Assembly: GCA_023410575.1 (NCBI GenBank)
Contig: JAEYPP010000015.1
Span: 62,001-126,000, forward strand
Reading direction: 5' to 3'
DNA length: 64,000 bases
DNA from: Bacillota bacterium
Lineage (GTDB): Bacteria; Bacillota; Clostridia; Lachnospirales; Lachnospiraceae
This document shows, piece by piece, positions 26,080-35,764 of this stretch. Position 1 is the first letter of the stretch. Every line of letters starts with the position of its first letter. Made by a program: the position numbers and the translations under genes. The notes under the pieces were generated by a model that was given only the letters and a program-made list of their open reading frames with translations, did no database searches and was not told where the DNA came from.

Positions 26080-26546
26080 ATGAGGAAAGACCTGTAGAGC
26101 AAGAAAAACTAGACAAGATTCTAGAGGCTGCAAGAATTGCACCAACTGCTGCAAACTTTCAACCAGTTCGTTTATTTGTTGTACAAAGCAAAGAAGGTCT
26201 TAATAAAGTGAGCATAACAGCTAATATCTTCCATGCGCCTGTTGCAATCATTGTATGCGCAGATAAAACAAAAGCCTGGGTAAGACCAGTTGATGGTATG
26301 ATTACAACTGACATCGATGCTTCTATTTTGACAACTCATCTAATGTTAGCAACAACGGAACAAGGACTCGGTTCTGTATGGATTTGCTATTTTGACCCGA
26401 ATGTTCTAAAGAATGAATTTAACCTTCCAAAGGAACTAGAACCAATTAATATTCTTGCGCTTGGTTACAGTGCACAACCTGCTCCTGATCCAAATCGACA
26501 TACCATAAGACGTATGAAAATTGAGGAACTAGTTGAATACATATAG
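26034..26546 (+). CDS. Nitroreductase family protein
   Basis: This 170-residue compact FMN-dependent reductase of the nitroreductase superfamily is shorter than the one at 16901. Motifs seen are KERVSVRAYEERPV, APTAANFQPVRLFVV, IDASILTTHLMLATTEQGLG and VWICYFDPNVLKNEF. AGGAGG lies 7 nt before the ATG. It is single, with a bidirectional terminator at 26578. The upstream sequence matches the HxlR gene's own upstream region, so HxlR (24177) may control it at a distance. The substrate is not predictable. Confidence 0.92.
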   Translation: MTFSQLTKERVSVRAYEERPVEQEKLDKILEAARIAPTAANFQPVRLFVVQSKEGLNKVSITANIFHAPVAIIVCADKTKAWVRPVDGMITTDIDASILTTHLMLATTEQGLGSVWICYFDPNVLKNEFNLPKELEPINILALGYSAQPAPDPNRHTIRRMKIEELVEYI

Positions 26547-26577
26547 TATCCTAATAAGATATTAATCTTATCTTTTT

Positions 26578-26604
26578 CTAATGCTAATTCACAACTAGCA
26601 TTAG
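26578..26604. terminator. Bidirectional terminator between nitroreductase and jetD
   Basis: CTAATGCTA (26578-26586) pairs with TAGCATTAG (26596-26604). A T-run precedes and an A-run follows, so both converging transcripts can end here. Confidence 0.8.
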
Positions 26605-26637
26605 AAAAACAGTAGTGACTTATAGCCATAGCTGTAA

Positions 26638-27846
26638 TTATCCATCAATAATCTCCTGCTCCAACTTAATTCTATGTTCCAACATACAAAACAGCACATC
26701 ACGATCATTCCTAAAAAAATGATCCTCTATTAATCGTTTTATCTCGTTAACATCATTTGTGGTCAATTTCTTAGCATAGGACTGATATTTCAACAATGTT
26801 TCCTGATCCATTCGATATGTTTGAAATGGAATATGAGTTTTTTTGCATAAATCTCGATAAATCTTAAATCCTCCTGCATCAATATCTCCCCAGTGAAGGT
26901 ATAAAATATCCCCTGCGGATTGTGCAATCTTAAGAAGCATCAAACGTCTGGCCCTATTATGAAAACCTGCTAGATAAACAATCAAAGTATCCTTATCTTC
27001 ATATCGATGAAATGTAGTTAAATTCTCAATCGTTATCACTTTAACTACACCTGCTAGCTCAAAAGAGATTGATTCAACATCTTGACTATTAACTCCAATT
27101 CCATGTGGAAAGTTAGCAAGTATAATCTTACTTTCCTTTAAAAAAATTGTTCCCTTGCCTTTCAGAAACACATAGGAAGGATTCTTCATTATATTAAATT
27201 CTGCTAATATATCAGTACATTCCGAAAGTTCTTTTGATCTTTTGTCAAAATCAAGAATGATTCGAGTAATTTTTGTAGTAAGTGACTCTAATTTTTTTGA
27301 GTCGCCAAATAATAAGATTGATAATTCTCTTACATAACATTCACCAACATTATTAAGTACCCCTTCTAGACCATAAAGCAGTTCCTTGATTGAAGATAAA
27401 TCTTCAATATTTATATATTTTTTTACACTTTCATTATGTCGAATTTGATTGATAATGTAGGAGCCAAATGCTTTTCCTGTGTCACTCTGATAGTTATAAT
27501 TTGCAAAGAAATCAATACAACATTCATGGATTTCTTGTTGTCGTACTCGCCTTACGTAATCATAAGCTTTATCAATGGAATCTTGATTTAGAATCACCTT
27601 ACTAATTACATTTTGACGTAGCTTATCTTTCCATACAATCGTAGTAAGACCTTTGTGTTCTAATTCCTTCATCATCTCATGGATTTCTTCATAAGCATTG
27701 GAGTTTTCATCGAAATAGATTGGTAAGTTTTGTTTAGTAAACTTATAATCAATACTCACCTTTCTTGAATTCGTCTCAGTATATACCGAACTATGCTCAT
27801 ACTTATCAAGTAAAGCATTGATAATAACCTGATCATACGCCTTCAT
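26638..27846 (-). CDS. jetD: Wadjet system subunit JetD (Toprim nuclease)
   Basis: JetD is the nuclease of Wadjet, cutting small circular DNA after the JetABC motor extrudes it. The 402-residue protein starts at 27846 (GAGAGG upstream, 14-bp overlap with jetC). Its C-terminal Toprim-like domain shows LYLHWGDIDAGGFKIYRDL around 315-335, containing the acidic metal-binding pair. The N-terminal half holds winged-helix/arm-like segments (AYDQVIINALLDKYEHS). It is the last gene of the jetABCD operon. Identification rests on this motif, the size and the gene order. Confidence 0.88.
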   Translation of the reverse strand: MKAYDQVIINALLDKYEHSSVYTETNSRKVSIDYKFTKQNLPIYFDENSNAYEEIHEMMKELEHKGLTTIVWKDKLRQNVISKVILNQDSIDKAYDYVRRVRQQEIHECCIDFFANYNYQSDTGKAFGSYIINQIRHNESVKKYINIEDLSSIKELLYGLEGVLNNVGECYVRELSILLFGDSKKLESLTTKITRIILDFDKRSKELSECTDILAEFNIMKNPSYVFLKGKGTIFLKESKIILANFPHGIGVNSQDVESISFELAGVVKVITIENLTTFHRYEDKDTLIVYLAGFHNRARRLMLLKIAQSAGDILYLHWGDIDAGGFKIYRDLCKKTHIPFQTYRMDQETLLKYQSYAKKLTTNDVNEIKRLIEDHFFRNDRDVLFCMLEHRIKLEQEIIDG

Positions 27847-30800
27847 AGGAATACCTCTCAACATAACTAGTTTCATTATCCTTTAAAACTAATAATGTAT
27901 TATGAATTGATGGTGCAATGTATTGAATCTTATCTGGTGGAGCCGCAACAATGATCTGAAGATTTAGTTGCTTAAAGAATTCTAGAACACCTGCAATTCG
28001 TTCATCATCCATATTATTAAATGCCTCATCAAATAAAATTAATCCAATTGACTCACCACCGATGCTATTACTATACAGCTGTAAAAAGGAGGCTGCTACC
28101 GTAACATAGAAAGGAGTCTGTGTCTCCCCACCACTCTTTTCTTCACACACTTTGGAATAGTAGGAAAAGCTTCCATCTCCATGATCAATCTTTATATCAT
28201 AATCCATATATGAACGATAGTCTGTAAATTCTTCTAATACTTTGGTACTATTTTCACCTTCAGCAGTCAGTTTTTCAAATAACTCTTCAATTACCTCACG
28301 ATGCGTTTCATTAAAAATACCAGAAAAGATAGAATTCCCCTCCATTAAATTAAAATCATCCATAATCATCTCATAATACATACTGTATTTTTTACTTGGT
28401 GAAAATTCAAACTTGTACTTTTCTGAACCAAAGGTAATATTCTCTAGCGCCTTATTTAAAAGTTTCATCTCACCATGAGCTTTTTTAATATTTTCTTGAA
28501 GTTTTGACAAAAACTGCTCACGAAACTCTTCTTCTGCTATTTTCTTTGCTTTTACCACTTGTTCCTGATACTTGAGTATCTCTGAATTATTTAACTTATC
28601 ATACTCATCAGAGAAACTAGAATATCCCTGCAGAGATGCTTCTGCACCAAAATCATGCTGAGATTTATATTCATTCATTTTTGTAATTAAATCTACCGTT
28701 GCACTTTCTTTCATTGTATGATTTCTAGCACGAGCCTTGTCATAATCTTCTTTTAATTTATACATATCTTTTTGATTCAAAAGTTCTTCAAAATCCTTGG
28801 CTACGTGATTAAGATCATCCTGAATCATTTGCTCTGCAGCTTTTAATTCCTGCTCAAGTTCCTGTATCTTACTCTGATAATTTTGAATGCTTTCTTTAGA
28901 AATTAGAATCGTCTTCCCACAACTCCCAATCTCCATATCACAGTTACGTATCTCATCCACTAGTTTCTTAATCTCTTCTTCTATACTTTCTAACTGTATT
29001 TGTTTTTCGATGTAGGTTGCATTCTCTTTTAGAGTCTTTTCGTCTATCATAGCCTTTTCTAAGGTATTAACCGTATATTTGTACTCAGCATATTTTGTAA
29101 CATTATATTTAATCCCTTGTTCGTAATCGGTTGCAATACAGTCTTTTACATTATTCAGAATAGCTATTTTTTGCTTATACTCAATAATATTCTTCTCATA
29201 TTCTTGTAAACGCTGTCTCTCCTGTTCTAGTTGTACCTTATAAGCTTCCTGTCCAATAAAAGGCACTTCGTAAAGCTTAGGAGCAATCGCACTAACCACA
29301 TGATTTTGATACTTCATACAACCTGGTGTGATTGCTACCTCGTGAAGTTTTAACTGCTCTTCTTTCTCACAACAGATGACCTTACCAAGTACCATATTAA
29401 TATACTGTTTTGCATAAATACTCTCAGAAGTGACACAAGCTGCTAAAGAATCTTCCTTTACTTCATCATATACCTCTAATTTTGCGGTATTGATTAAGCC
29501 TACTCCATACAATTGCTCTCGTTCTTTAAGTCTTTTGTATATGCTGAGTGCCCAATCAAAATCATCAGGCTCAACTAGAAGATAGAATCGCTGTGTATTC
29601 AGATATCCCTCAATTGCATTGGTCCACTTTTGTTTTGTTACCTGTAATAATTCACATAGAATTCTTGGCTCGATATTACGATTTAACTTTTGAAATTCAG
29701 CTTTGATTGCATGTAATAACCTTAGCACAGAAGTTGGATAATTTAACTTCTTTTGTTCTAATCGCTCAATAATCTGCTTACTATCCTTTTTCTTCTCGTT
29801 TTCCTTCGAAAGATTATCATTTAATTCATATAATTGCTTTCGAATCTCTTCTGCCCGTGCATTTTTCTCCTGAATTAGCCGTTCTACAAGATACGAGGCA
29901 GTCGCATAGTCGGAACAATCTTCAATTCTTTCAAAACAAGCAATATAGTCATTGAGTAATTTAAGGAAGGAAACAATCGACTTTGTTTGATCAATCTCTT
30001 TATAGTAGTTTGTTAATACTGTTGCTTTCTTTAGAGAATTCCTAACCTCGATATTAAGAGATTTTTTCTCATCTACTAAACGTTCCAACTTATCCTTTAA
30101 TCGCTTAATTTCTTCTTGGATTTGTTGTAGTGCACGATATTCGTCGCTGCCTTCAAGTTCAACCTTTAGATTCGTTCTCTGCTTGTCCTTAGAATCTCTT
30201 TGTTGCTCTCTTACTTTTTGTTTTTCATTCAGCTCTTTCATCTTAAGTTCATTTTGCTTAATCTTATTCGATTCATGAGCAATTCCTGATTCATTAATCA
30301 CTACATTAACTCTTGCAATGTAATACTCATAAACTTTTTCACGCCTTAGATAAGTCTGTACTTCTTTATACTTCTCATTAATCTTCTCAAGTCTTAATAG
30401 CTTAATAGCAATCACCTGAAGAATCTTTTCTAATTCTTGATACGTACGAACATTCTCTTTCAATTCCTCAATGTTTACTTCTTTTTTATCTAACACATAA
30501 GAATATACAAAGTCCTTAATATCATCAATTGGCTTAAAAGCAAGTGATTTCGGAATTAATTCAAAGAATTTATCATCAATTCGCCCAAAACGATTTTTAA
30601 ACTGTTTCCTTGCATCTGTCTGAATCTTTGTCACAAGTTTTAGATTCTGCTTATTTACTACTTTAAAATTGTCAATGTTGCGCGGAGTCATTCCTTGAAA
30701 AAACATGGAATCCTCTAACGGTAATCCCTCAAGATGGTACCAAACGGTTGTTGGTTCTTTCTCTGGGACAGCAGAATCCACAACCGCTCCTAAGATAAAA

Positions 30801-31108
30801 TATTTTTGTTTGGATTCTTCAAAAAATTCCAAAGCTACATGTGCTGTAACAAATCCAGTTCTCTCATATGGCCGATTTTCCCGCCCCGTCTTACATCGTA
30901 CATAACCATCTAGTTTACGTTTCCCATTTTCATGAGCCGCTTTATTAAAATGATTTTTTGATGCTGTAATAACGAACTGTATTGCATCCAAGATGGTTGA
31001 TTTACCAGCCCCATTCTCGCCTGAGAGCAACGCCGACTGATCGAATGTTATCGTCTCATTAAAAAAACGATGCCAGTTAATCAATCTCACTCTCGTCAGT
31101 CTCTTCAT
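27833..31108 (-). CDS. jetC: Wadjet SMC-like ATPase JetC
   Basis: JetC is the MukB/SMC-like motor ATPase that loads on and extrudes DNA. The protein is 1091 residues from the ATG at 31108, which follows AAGGAGGAG; earlier in-frame codons are probably not used. It has Walker A GENGAGKST at 30-38 and long coiled-coil stretches rich in Glu, Lys and Gln through the middle. A hinge-like region lies around 440-600. The signature KSGGETQTPFYV is near 990 and Walker B GLILFDEAFNNMD near 1025. The start overlaps jetB by 32 bp, pointing to coupled translation of the complex. Confidence 0.92.
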   Translation of the reverse strand: MKRLTRVRLINWHRFFNETITFDQSALLSGENGAGKSTILDAIQFVITASKNHFNKAAHENGKRKLDGYVRCKTGRENRPYERTGFVTAHVALEFFEESKQKYFILGAVVDSAVPEKEPTTVWYHLEGLPLEDSMFFQGMTPRNIDNFKVVNKQNLKLVTKIQTDARKQFKNRFGRIDDKFFELIPKSLAFKPIDDIKDFVYSYVLDKKEVNIEELKENVRTYQELEKILQVIAIKLLRLEKINEKYKEVQTYLRREKVYEYYIARVNVVINESGIAHESNKIKQNELKMKELNEKQKVREQQRDSKDKQRTNLKVELEGSDEYRALQQIQEEIKRLKDKLERLVDEKKSLNIEVRNSLKKATVLTNYYKEIDQTKSIVSFLKLLNDYIACFERIEDCSDYATASYLVERLIQEKNARAEEIRKQLYELNDNLSKENEKKKDSKQIIERLEQKKLNYPTSVLRLLHAIKAEFQKLNRNIEPRILCELLQVTKQKWTNAIEGYLNTQRFYLLVEPDDFDWALSIYKRLKEREQLYGVGLINTAKLEVYDEVKEDSLAACVTSESIYAKQYINMVLGKVICCEKEEQLKLHEVAITPGCMKYQNHVVSAIAPKLYEVPFIGQEAYKVQLEQERQRLQEYEKNIIEYKQKIAILNNVKDCIATDYEQGIKYNVTKYAEYKYTVNTLEKAMIDEKTLKENATYIEKQIQLESIEEEIKKLVDEIRNCDMEIGSCGKTILISKESIQNYQSKIQELEQELKAAEQMIQDDLNHVAKDFEELLNQKDMYKLKEDYDKARARNHTMKESATVDLITKMNEYKSQHDFGAEASLQGYSSFSDEYDKLNNSEILKYQEQVVKAKKIAEEEFREQFLSKLQENIKKAHGEMKLLNKALENITFGSEKYKFEFSPSKKYSMYYEMIMDDFNLMEGNSIFSGIFNETHREVIEELFEKLTAEGENSTKVLEEFTDYRSYMDYDIKIDHGDGSFSYYSKVCEEKSGGETQTPFYVTVAASFLQLYSNSIGGESIGLILFDEAFNNMDDERIAGVLEFFKQLNLQIIVAAPPDKIQYIAPSIHNTLLVLKDNETSYVERYSYEGV

Positions 31109-31691
31109 GATTGCTCTCCTCCTTTTTATAAATCTCCATCTTTTTATAAGCCTCTTTAATATCATCTACTCGAATTGCCATTAGAATCGAATCATATATC
31201 AAAATTCTAGAATCTTCTTTTGTTAAGTCTTTATCCAACGGCTCGATTAAGTTAAACTTCTTAAATAACTTTAATGTATTATTCATCGTTGTTTTATCGA
31301 TTAGTTTTTCCCGAATCTTTAACGCCAGATACTTATCTTGAATCTCTCCAACATCAATGATGACATCATTGGATAAGGACAATTCACTTCTCTTCTCATC
31401 GTACAGAATTCGCAATATAATTAGTATAATCGATTCAAATAGCTTTAGATTCAATCGATTGGTATTCTCTTGATTTACCATTTGTACAACACCATACTCT
31501 TCGTTGATATCTAATCGATATCCTAATACTTTAATATACTGTTCAAAGATAAGACGATATCTCAGAATAAAGTAATAGTCACTCTTGGTTGTCTCGTTCT
31601 TTTTAATAACAAAACAGTTTGCAAACAATTGATTACAAATACGTTTAAATGTTGTTTGTTCTAAGTTCGACATTCCTTGTAGAAACTCCAT
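31077..31691 (-). CDS. jetB: Wadjet subunit JetB (MukE-like)
   Basis: At 204 residues and placed between jetA and jetC, this fits JetB, the MukE-like winged-helix subunit that bridges the kleisin and the motor ATPase. The protein is mixed alpha/beta and charged, with an acidic C-terminal tail (EESNHEETDESEID) and helices such as LKLFESIILIILRILYDEKR. No enzyme motif is present, as expected. The gene follows jetA by 17 bp and overlaps jetC. The assignment relies mainly on operon position and length. Confidence 0.82.
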   Translation of the reverse strand: MEFLQGMSNLEQTTFKRICNQLFANCFVIKKNETTKSDYYFILRYRLIFEQYIKVLGYRLDINEEYGVVQMVNQENTNRLNLKLFESIILIILRILYDEKRSELSLSNDVIIDVGEIQDKYLALKIREKLIDKTTMNNTLKLFKKFNLIEPLDKDLTKEDSRILIYDSILMAIRVDDIKEAYKKMEIYKKEESNHEETDESEID

Positions 31692-31708
31692 AAAATCCCC
31701 CTAATCTT

Positions 31709-33100
31709 CTATACTCTCCAAATCTCATAATCCCGAAATCGATAACCATTCACACTAATGACTTCTTTGACCTCAACACGATATCTCATCCGTTTTCTCT
31801 GTCCATACAATCGGATATAGATTAGCTTCATAAAATCTTCCTGCGTTATGATTGGAAATTCTGAAGCACGCATAACTTTCTTATCCTTTAGAACGGAATC
31901 AACATACTTTGTAATCATATCAATACTTAATACTTTCGCTAGCTTTTCTTCCATTTCGTGGCGTTTTACTAAACGCATCTCTTCATCAATTTCAACCACT
32001 TTCATCTCTTCTGGTTCAAATTCTTTTCTCCCTTGTAATGGAGTGTACAAAGAACTCTCATCCATAAAAGTACTAGAATATAAATGAATCATAGAATCAA
32101 TAAACTCAAACTCATAAATAGAATTTAGATCAAGAGAATCTTGATTTATATGTTGATTGAGATATACCAAAATATCTTTTAGCTGACCTTTCACATCTTC
32201 ACTACTTGAGAGAAGAAACTTTGCTCGATTGACTGCTGCCTTCTGATATTGGGTACTCTTTTTATAGATTTCTGCTAAGATATCATCCATATGATTAAAA
32301 GCATCAATAATGTTGCTTAATGTATTATAAACATATTCCTCTGCTTCTTCTTCTGATAGCTCCTTCACCTCAGCAATATCATGAACAGCAGCACTTATAT
32401 AATTTTCATCATTTTGCTTTTTTAATAATCGCTCTATGATCTCAGGACGGAATTTCGCTACATTGTCTGACGTCAACAAGCGATGATATGCTTTATCAAT
32501 AATATTGATCATATAATCTTCAAATAAAGTTTCCATGATTTGAGCCACCGTACTATGTTTCGTCAAATCATCGATATATTTTTTTATATTAGAATTTAAT
32601 GTCTTTAAACCGGTAATCAACTTATCTGTATTTTCATAAATTTGAATGAATGCAATACCCGGTTTTTCTGTATCGGAAAAGACCAAATGATAAATCACAT
32701 ATATGTATCCTTGATATTCGATCTTTTCCTGTTTTGAGATACTAATTAGTGACTTCATGATTTCTACGGCATAGTCATAAAAATTCACTTTCTGTTCGTG
32801 ACTTTTATTTGTTTCTATATTGATCCAACCACATTCCTGAAGTCTTCGAATCATGTAGTTAGCCTTTTCTCTATTATCAGAATTATCTAATCCAACTTCA
32901 AAATCCTCACATTCCAATTCTAATGATAAATTGGAGTCAAAATAATAAATCAATTCATCAATCACTGCTTCACGTGACACACCAAATGACAATTGATTAT
33001 TCATAATTCCAAATATTTTCTCTAAGCATTCCCAATATACTCTTTTATTCAGACTCGCTAAGATGCTAAAAAAGCGCTCCGGTATAACATCAAATATCAT
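31709..33100 (-). CDS. jetA: Wadjet subunit JetA (MukF-like kleisin)
   Basis: This 463-residue helical protein heads the jet operon and should be the MukF/kleisin-like subunit linking the JetC dimer. The N-terminal part has a winged-helix look (PERFFSILASLNKRVYWECL, SREAVIDELIYYF). Long central helices follow and a C-terminal small domain ends YRVEVKEVISVNGYRFRDYE. No catalytic motif is seen. Its start at 33100 has a modest AAAGGTC-type site. I did not assign a Wadjet subtype; the shapes look closer to the less-studied clostridial types than to the B. cereus type I proteins. Confidence 0.85.
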   Translation of the reverse strand: MIFDVIPERFFSILASLNKRVYWECLEKIFGIMNNQLSFGVSREAVIDELIYYFDSNLSLELECEDFEVGLDNSDNREKANYMIRRLQECGWINIETNKSHEQKVNFYDYAVEIMKSLISISKQEKIEYQGYIYVIYHLVFSDTEKPGIAFIQIYENTDKLITGLKTLNSNIKKYIDDLTKHSTVAQIMETLFEDYMINIIDKAYHRLLTSDNVAKFRPEIIERLLKKQNDENYISAAVHDIAEVKELSEEEAEEYVYNTLSNIIDAFNHMDDILAEIYKKSTQYQKAAVNRAKFLLSSSEDVKGQLKDILVYLNQHINQDSLDLNSIYEFEFIDSMIHLYSSTFMDESSLYTPLQGRKEFEPEEMKVVEIDEEMRLVKRHEMEEKLAKVLSIDMITKYVDSVLKDKKVMRASEFPIITQEDFMKLIYIRLYGQRKRMRYRVEVKEVISVNGYRFRDYEIWRV

Positions 33101-33454
33101 ATCATGACCTTTCTATTGTTATTTCTGTATTTATCTAACATCTATATAATAGCATATAATCGTTATTTATGTATACTTGAAACATTAAGAAGTTTGTGTC
33201 TAGTAGAGCGTTTCGCTTTATTTCCTACTTTCTCATACACAGCAGAAATAGAAGCCAAAAAAGTCCCAACCAATAAAGATTAGGACTAATCTGTATTCAT
33301 TGTTATAATTGATCCATTGCTATCGAGTATCGCAACTTTAAAATAGGTATCATAAAAAACCTGCTTTTACTTGTACATACTTTGTATTATAATAAAGATA
33401 AGGTTGTTATAAAAAAGTACAGAACATAAGAACAATTGAGATAGGAGAAATAAA
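33101..33454. other. 354-bp divergent intergenic region
   Basis: This region lies between the divergent jetA and LRR genes. It is AT-rich and should hold both promoters, but I find no convincing consensus pair. A weak AGTCC(T/C) inverted repeat sits near 33263-33290. No gene is seen. Confidence 0.5.
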
Positions 33455-33955
33455 ATGGAATTTTATTATCGCTTATTTGAAGATAATACATTTTGTGTTA
33501 CCTCATATAAAGGAAATGAGACACATGTAGTAATTCCAACTACGAAGAATATTACTATTCTTTATGATGACTTATTTAAAGGACATGCAGAAATTATCTC
33601 TGTAAGTATCCCAGATACCGTAACCAATATTGGTGGCTTTGTATTTGATGGCTGTATCAATTTAAAAGAATTAAAGTTGCCTCCGAACCTAATAAATTTG
33701 TGGCAGTATGCCATGACTCGATGTGGCATTGAATCCATTACCATTCCCGGCAGCGTTCCCTCCATAGTTCCTTTTACCTTTAACCAATGTAAGAATTTAA
33801 GAGAAGTATATCTTAAGGAAGGCACCACGAAAATATGCGGTTGGGCCTTTAAGGATTGTATCTCATTAAAAACAGTGTATCTTCCAAAAACACTAACTGA
33901 TATAAGTAAGAATGCATTTGAAGGTTGTGAAGACATTACCTTAGAATATTATTAA
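33455..33955 (+). CDS. BspA-type leucine-rich repeat (LRR_5) protein
   Basis: This 166-residue protein is made almost entirely of LRR_5 repeats of about 23 residues. The pattern I-IPDTVTNIGGFVFDGC, then LKELKLPPNLINLWQYAM, ITIPGSVPSIVPFTF, VYLKEGTTKICGWAF and VYLPKTLTDISKNAF repeats about five times. There is no signal peptide, so unlike secreted BspA proteins it is probably cytoplasmic. Such repeats usually bind proteins; no partner is apparent. AGGAG lies before the start. Its 3' end overlaps the converging AraC pseudogene by 20 bp. Confidence 0.88.
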   Translation: MEFYYRLFEDNTFCVTSYKGNETHVVIPTTKNITILYDDLFKGHAEIISVSIPDTVTNIGGFVFDGCINLKELKLPPNLINLWQYAMTRCGIESITIPGSVPSIVPFTFNQCKNLREVYLKEGTTKICGWAFKDCISLKTVYLPKTLTDISKNAFEGCEDITLEYY

Positions 33956-34599
33956 CACACTTCTCTTCCTGCTCGTAGAACATTTTTTGAGCTTTTCTAA
34001 TTCTGCACTGTATTTGAAATTGATGTGGTGTAAGTCCTACTTCTTTTTTAAATTGGAGTATCATATGAAACGAACTTATACATATCTCGTTTGACATATC
34101 TTCGATAGAAATTGATGTTTCTGGCACTTCTAATAGCTTATGCTTTAGGTCCTTAGAATAATTGTCATTTGTTATGTTCTTTAATTTATTCGCTAATAAC
34201 AATATCAATCCATCTGATAAAAGTTCTGAATATCTAGCTGCAATTTCCTTTTCGCCCAATAATTCATTTAATTTTTTTCTATCATTAATTTGATATTATC
34301 AATATCTTTGCGAACTAAATAATCTTGATGAATACAAAAACTAAGCATTGTATATGAACAATCACTAAATAGCTTTATGGAATGCGGTACATTCATTGGG
34401 ATTGTAAAGATACTATCTGATTTACATACAAGTTTTTCAGTATTAGTTTCAATTATAATTTCACCATTAACAACAATCCCCATAGTATAATGTTCAGCAT
34501 GAGTATGTAAAGATAAGCAGTATTAACTTTATTAAGCAGTACAATATCTATTGTATTATTGTTACTTGGAAAATAAAATACATTTTCGTTATTAGCCAT
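33936..34599 (-). pseudogene. AraC-family regulator, multiple frameshifts
   Basis: Three fragments together spell a broken AraC-type regulator. From the ATG at 34599 the frame reads MANNENVFYFPSNNN, then slips. A second frame gives LHTHAEHYTMGIVVNGEIII, a cupin sensing domain, ending at 34268. A third (34259-33936) gives LEVPETSISIEDMSNEICIS, LTPHQFQIQCRIRKAQKMF and then stops without the second helix-turn-helix. The intact protein would be about 270 residues. It is unlikely to work as a regulator. Confidence 0.8.
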
Positions 34600-34671
34600 T
34601 ATGCTTTTCCTTTCTCTTTTTTATACATGACACATGCTCAACTTTAAATAATCACGTGCTTTCAAGACATC

Positions 34672-34989
34672 TTACACGCCTCGTAATCGCGCCTCAATAT
34701 CTGATGCTGTATACAAAACATCTGTTACAATAACTTTATCACCACGAATTGTATAGAATACCGAATAATTATCTACAAGCATTCTTCTTAATTCCATTCT
34801 CTTCTCCGGTTCAGATTCCATAATTCTAAATCGTTCTGGAAAATTAACTAATGTCAAAATCTCGTCGGCAATTCGATTATATTGTCCCATTGCATTTTCA
34901 GGTGAAAGCAAATCTATCGCAATATAATTATATATATCCTCCATATCCTGCAATGCTTCCCTTGTAATCTCAACCTTATATTTCTCCAT
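34672..34989 (-). CDS. RelE/ParE-superfamily toxin
   Basis: This 105-residue protein has the RelE/ParE fold: KVEITREALQDMEDIYNYIA, then SPENAMGQYNRIADEILTL, FPERFRIMESEP, and RRMLVDNYSVFYTIRGDKVIV with LYTASD near the end. Members cut mRNA on the ribosome or poison gyrase; ParE-like and RelE-like types cannot be told apart here. Its start codon abuts the antitoxin stop (1-bp overlap), the usual coupled order. No frameshift is seen, so the module could be active. Confidence 0.92.
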   Translation of the reverse strand: MEKYKVEITREALQDMEDIYNYIAIDLLSPENAMGQYNRIADEILTLVNFPERFRIMESEPEKRMELRRMLVDNYSVFYTIRGDKVIVTDVLYTASDIEARLRGV

Positions 34990-35291
34990 TAGTGCCTCTC
35001 TCTAAATGCTGCAAATGCACTAGCTGCATCCTCAACATTCCCTTTCTCAATATCCGCATAGCCTTTTTCCAATTTTTGATGTATCTGTGATACGGACATC
35101 GTATCTGTATTCACAGAATTAGCAGTCTTCGGCAATACAACAGAAAAAGGAATTCCCCCTATCAATGATATTTGTTTCAAGTACATATCTATTGCTGTAG
35201 CCATTGGTATTCCTAATTGAGCAAGTACATTTTCTGCGTTTTCTTTTACATCAGGATTGACTCTTAAATTTAATGTTGTCGTTTTTCCCAT
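34989..35291 (-). CDS. RelB/DinJ-family antitoxin
   Basis: This protein of about 100 residues starts at 35291 with TGGAGGTG upstream. It has an N-terminal ribbon-helix-helix DNA-binding segment (TTTLNLRVNPDVKENAENVL, LGIPMATAIDMYLKQI) and then FSVVLPKTAN as in DinJ. The flexible C-terminal half would wrap and neutralise the toxin. It is encoded just before the toxin. A 10-bp perfect palindrome lies 25 bp upstream and is its likely operator, so autoregulation of the pair is expected. Confidence 0.92.
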   Translation of the reverse strand: MGKTTTLNLRVNPDVKENAENVLAQLGIPMATAIDMYLKQISLIGGIPFSVVLPKTANSVNTDTMSVSQIHQKLEKGYADIEKGNVEDAASAFAAFRERH

Positions 35292-35315
35292 AATAAACAC
35301 CTCCATTTTTCTATA

Positions 35316-35338
35316 TTGTAACGCATTTTGCGTTACAA
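35316..35338. promoter_or_regulatory. Palindromic operator of the toxin-antitoxin pair
   Basis: TTGTAACGCA (35316-35325) and its exact reverse complement (35329-35338) flank TTT. Position just upstream of the antitoxin gene and perfect symmetry fit binding by the ribbon-helix-helix antitoxin. Confidence 0.8.
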
Positions 35339-35377
35339 GTCAATCTATTTATGATATATACTTCCTATGAGACAATT

Positions 35378-35764
35378 TTAAACCTTTTCATCCGGAATAG
35401 TATCTTTTACAACAATTGCGGTTTTCACCTTATGAATTCTTTTCATCGGACTTTTAATTATATAATCTTCTAACCAAGAAAAGAGAGTGGAAAGGCTTCT
35501 GCGAATATTATCAATAGTTACCTTTCCACAATTATTTATTGACTGATACTCAACAAGATATTTCCGTAGCAGTTCGGTAGTTATCTTTACCACTGGAATG
35601 TCAATTGTTTCTAGCATCTTTTCGATATTACACCTATAATAACGTATTGTTTTGTCGGAACATCCTTCTAGGTGCTTTGCAGTCAAAAACATATCCAGAA
35701 ATTCTTCGTTACCGGTTTGCAGATAATCAGAGGTCTTATTCTCAGATAATCTGTTTACTAACAC
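35378..35764 (-). pseudogene. Tyrosine recombinase fragment (N-terminal SAM-like domain only)
   Basis: The 128 residues match the core-binding domain of tyrosine recombinases: FLDMFLTAKHLEGCSDKTIR, then YYRCNIEKMLETIDIPV, TTELLRKYLVEYQ and IDNIRRSLSTLFSWLEDY. The catalytic domain with its R-H-R-Y residues is missing. It stops at KVKTAIVVKDTIPDEKV, exactly where that domain should start. The fragment overlaps the multicopper oxidase 3' end by 7 bp. It is probably a remnant of a mobile element, which may also have brought the toxin-antitoxin pair. Confidence 0.75.
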
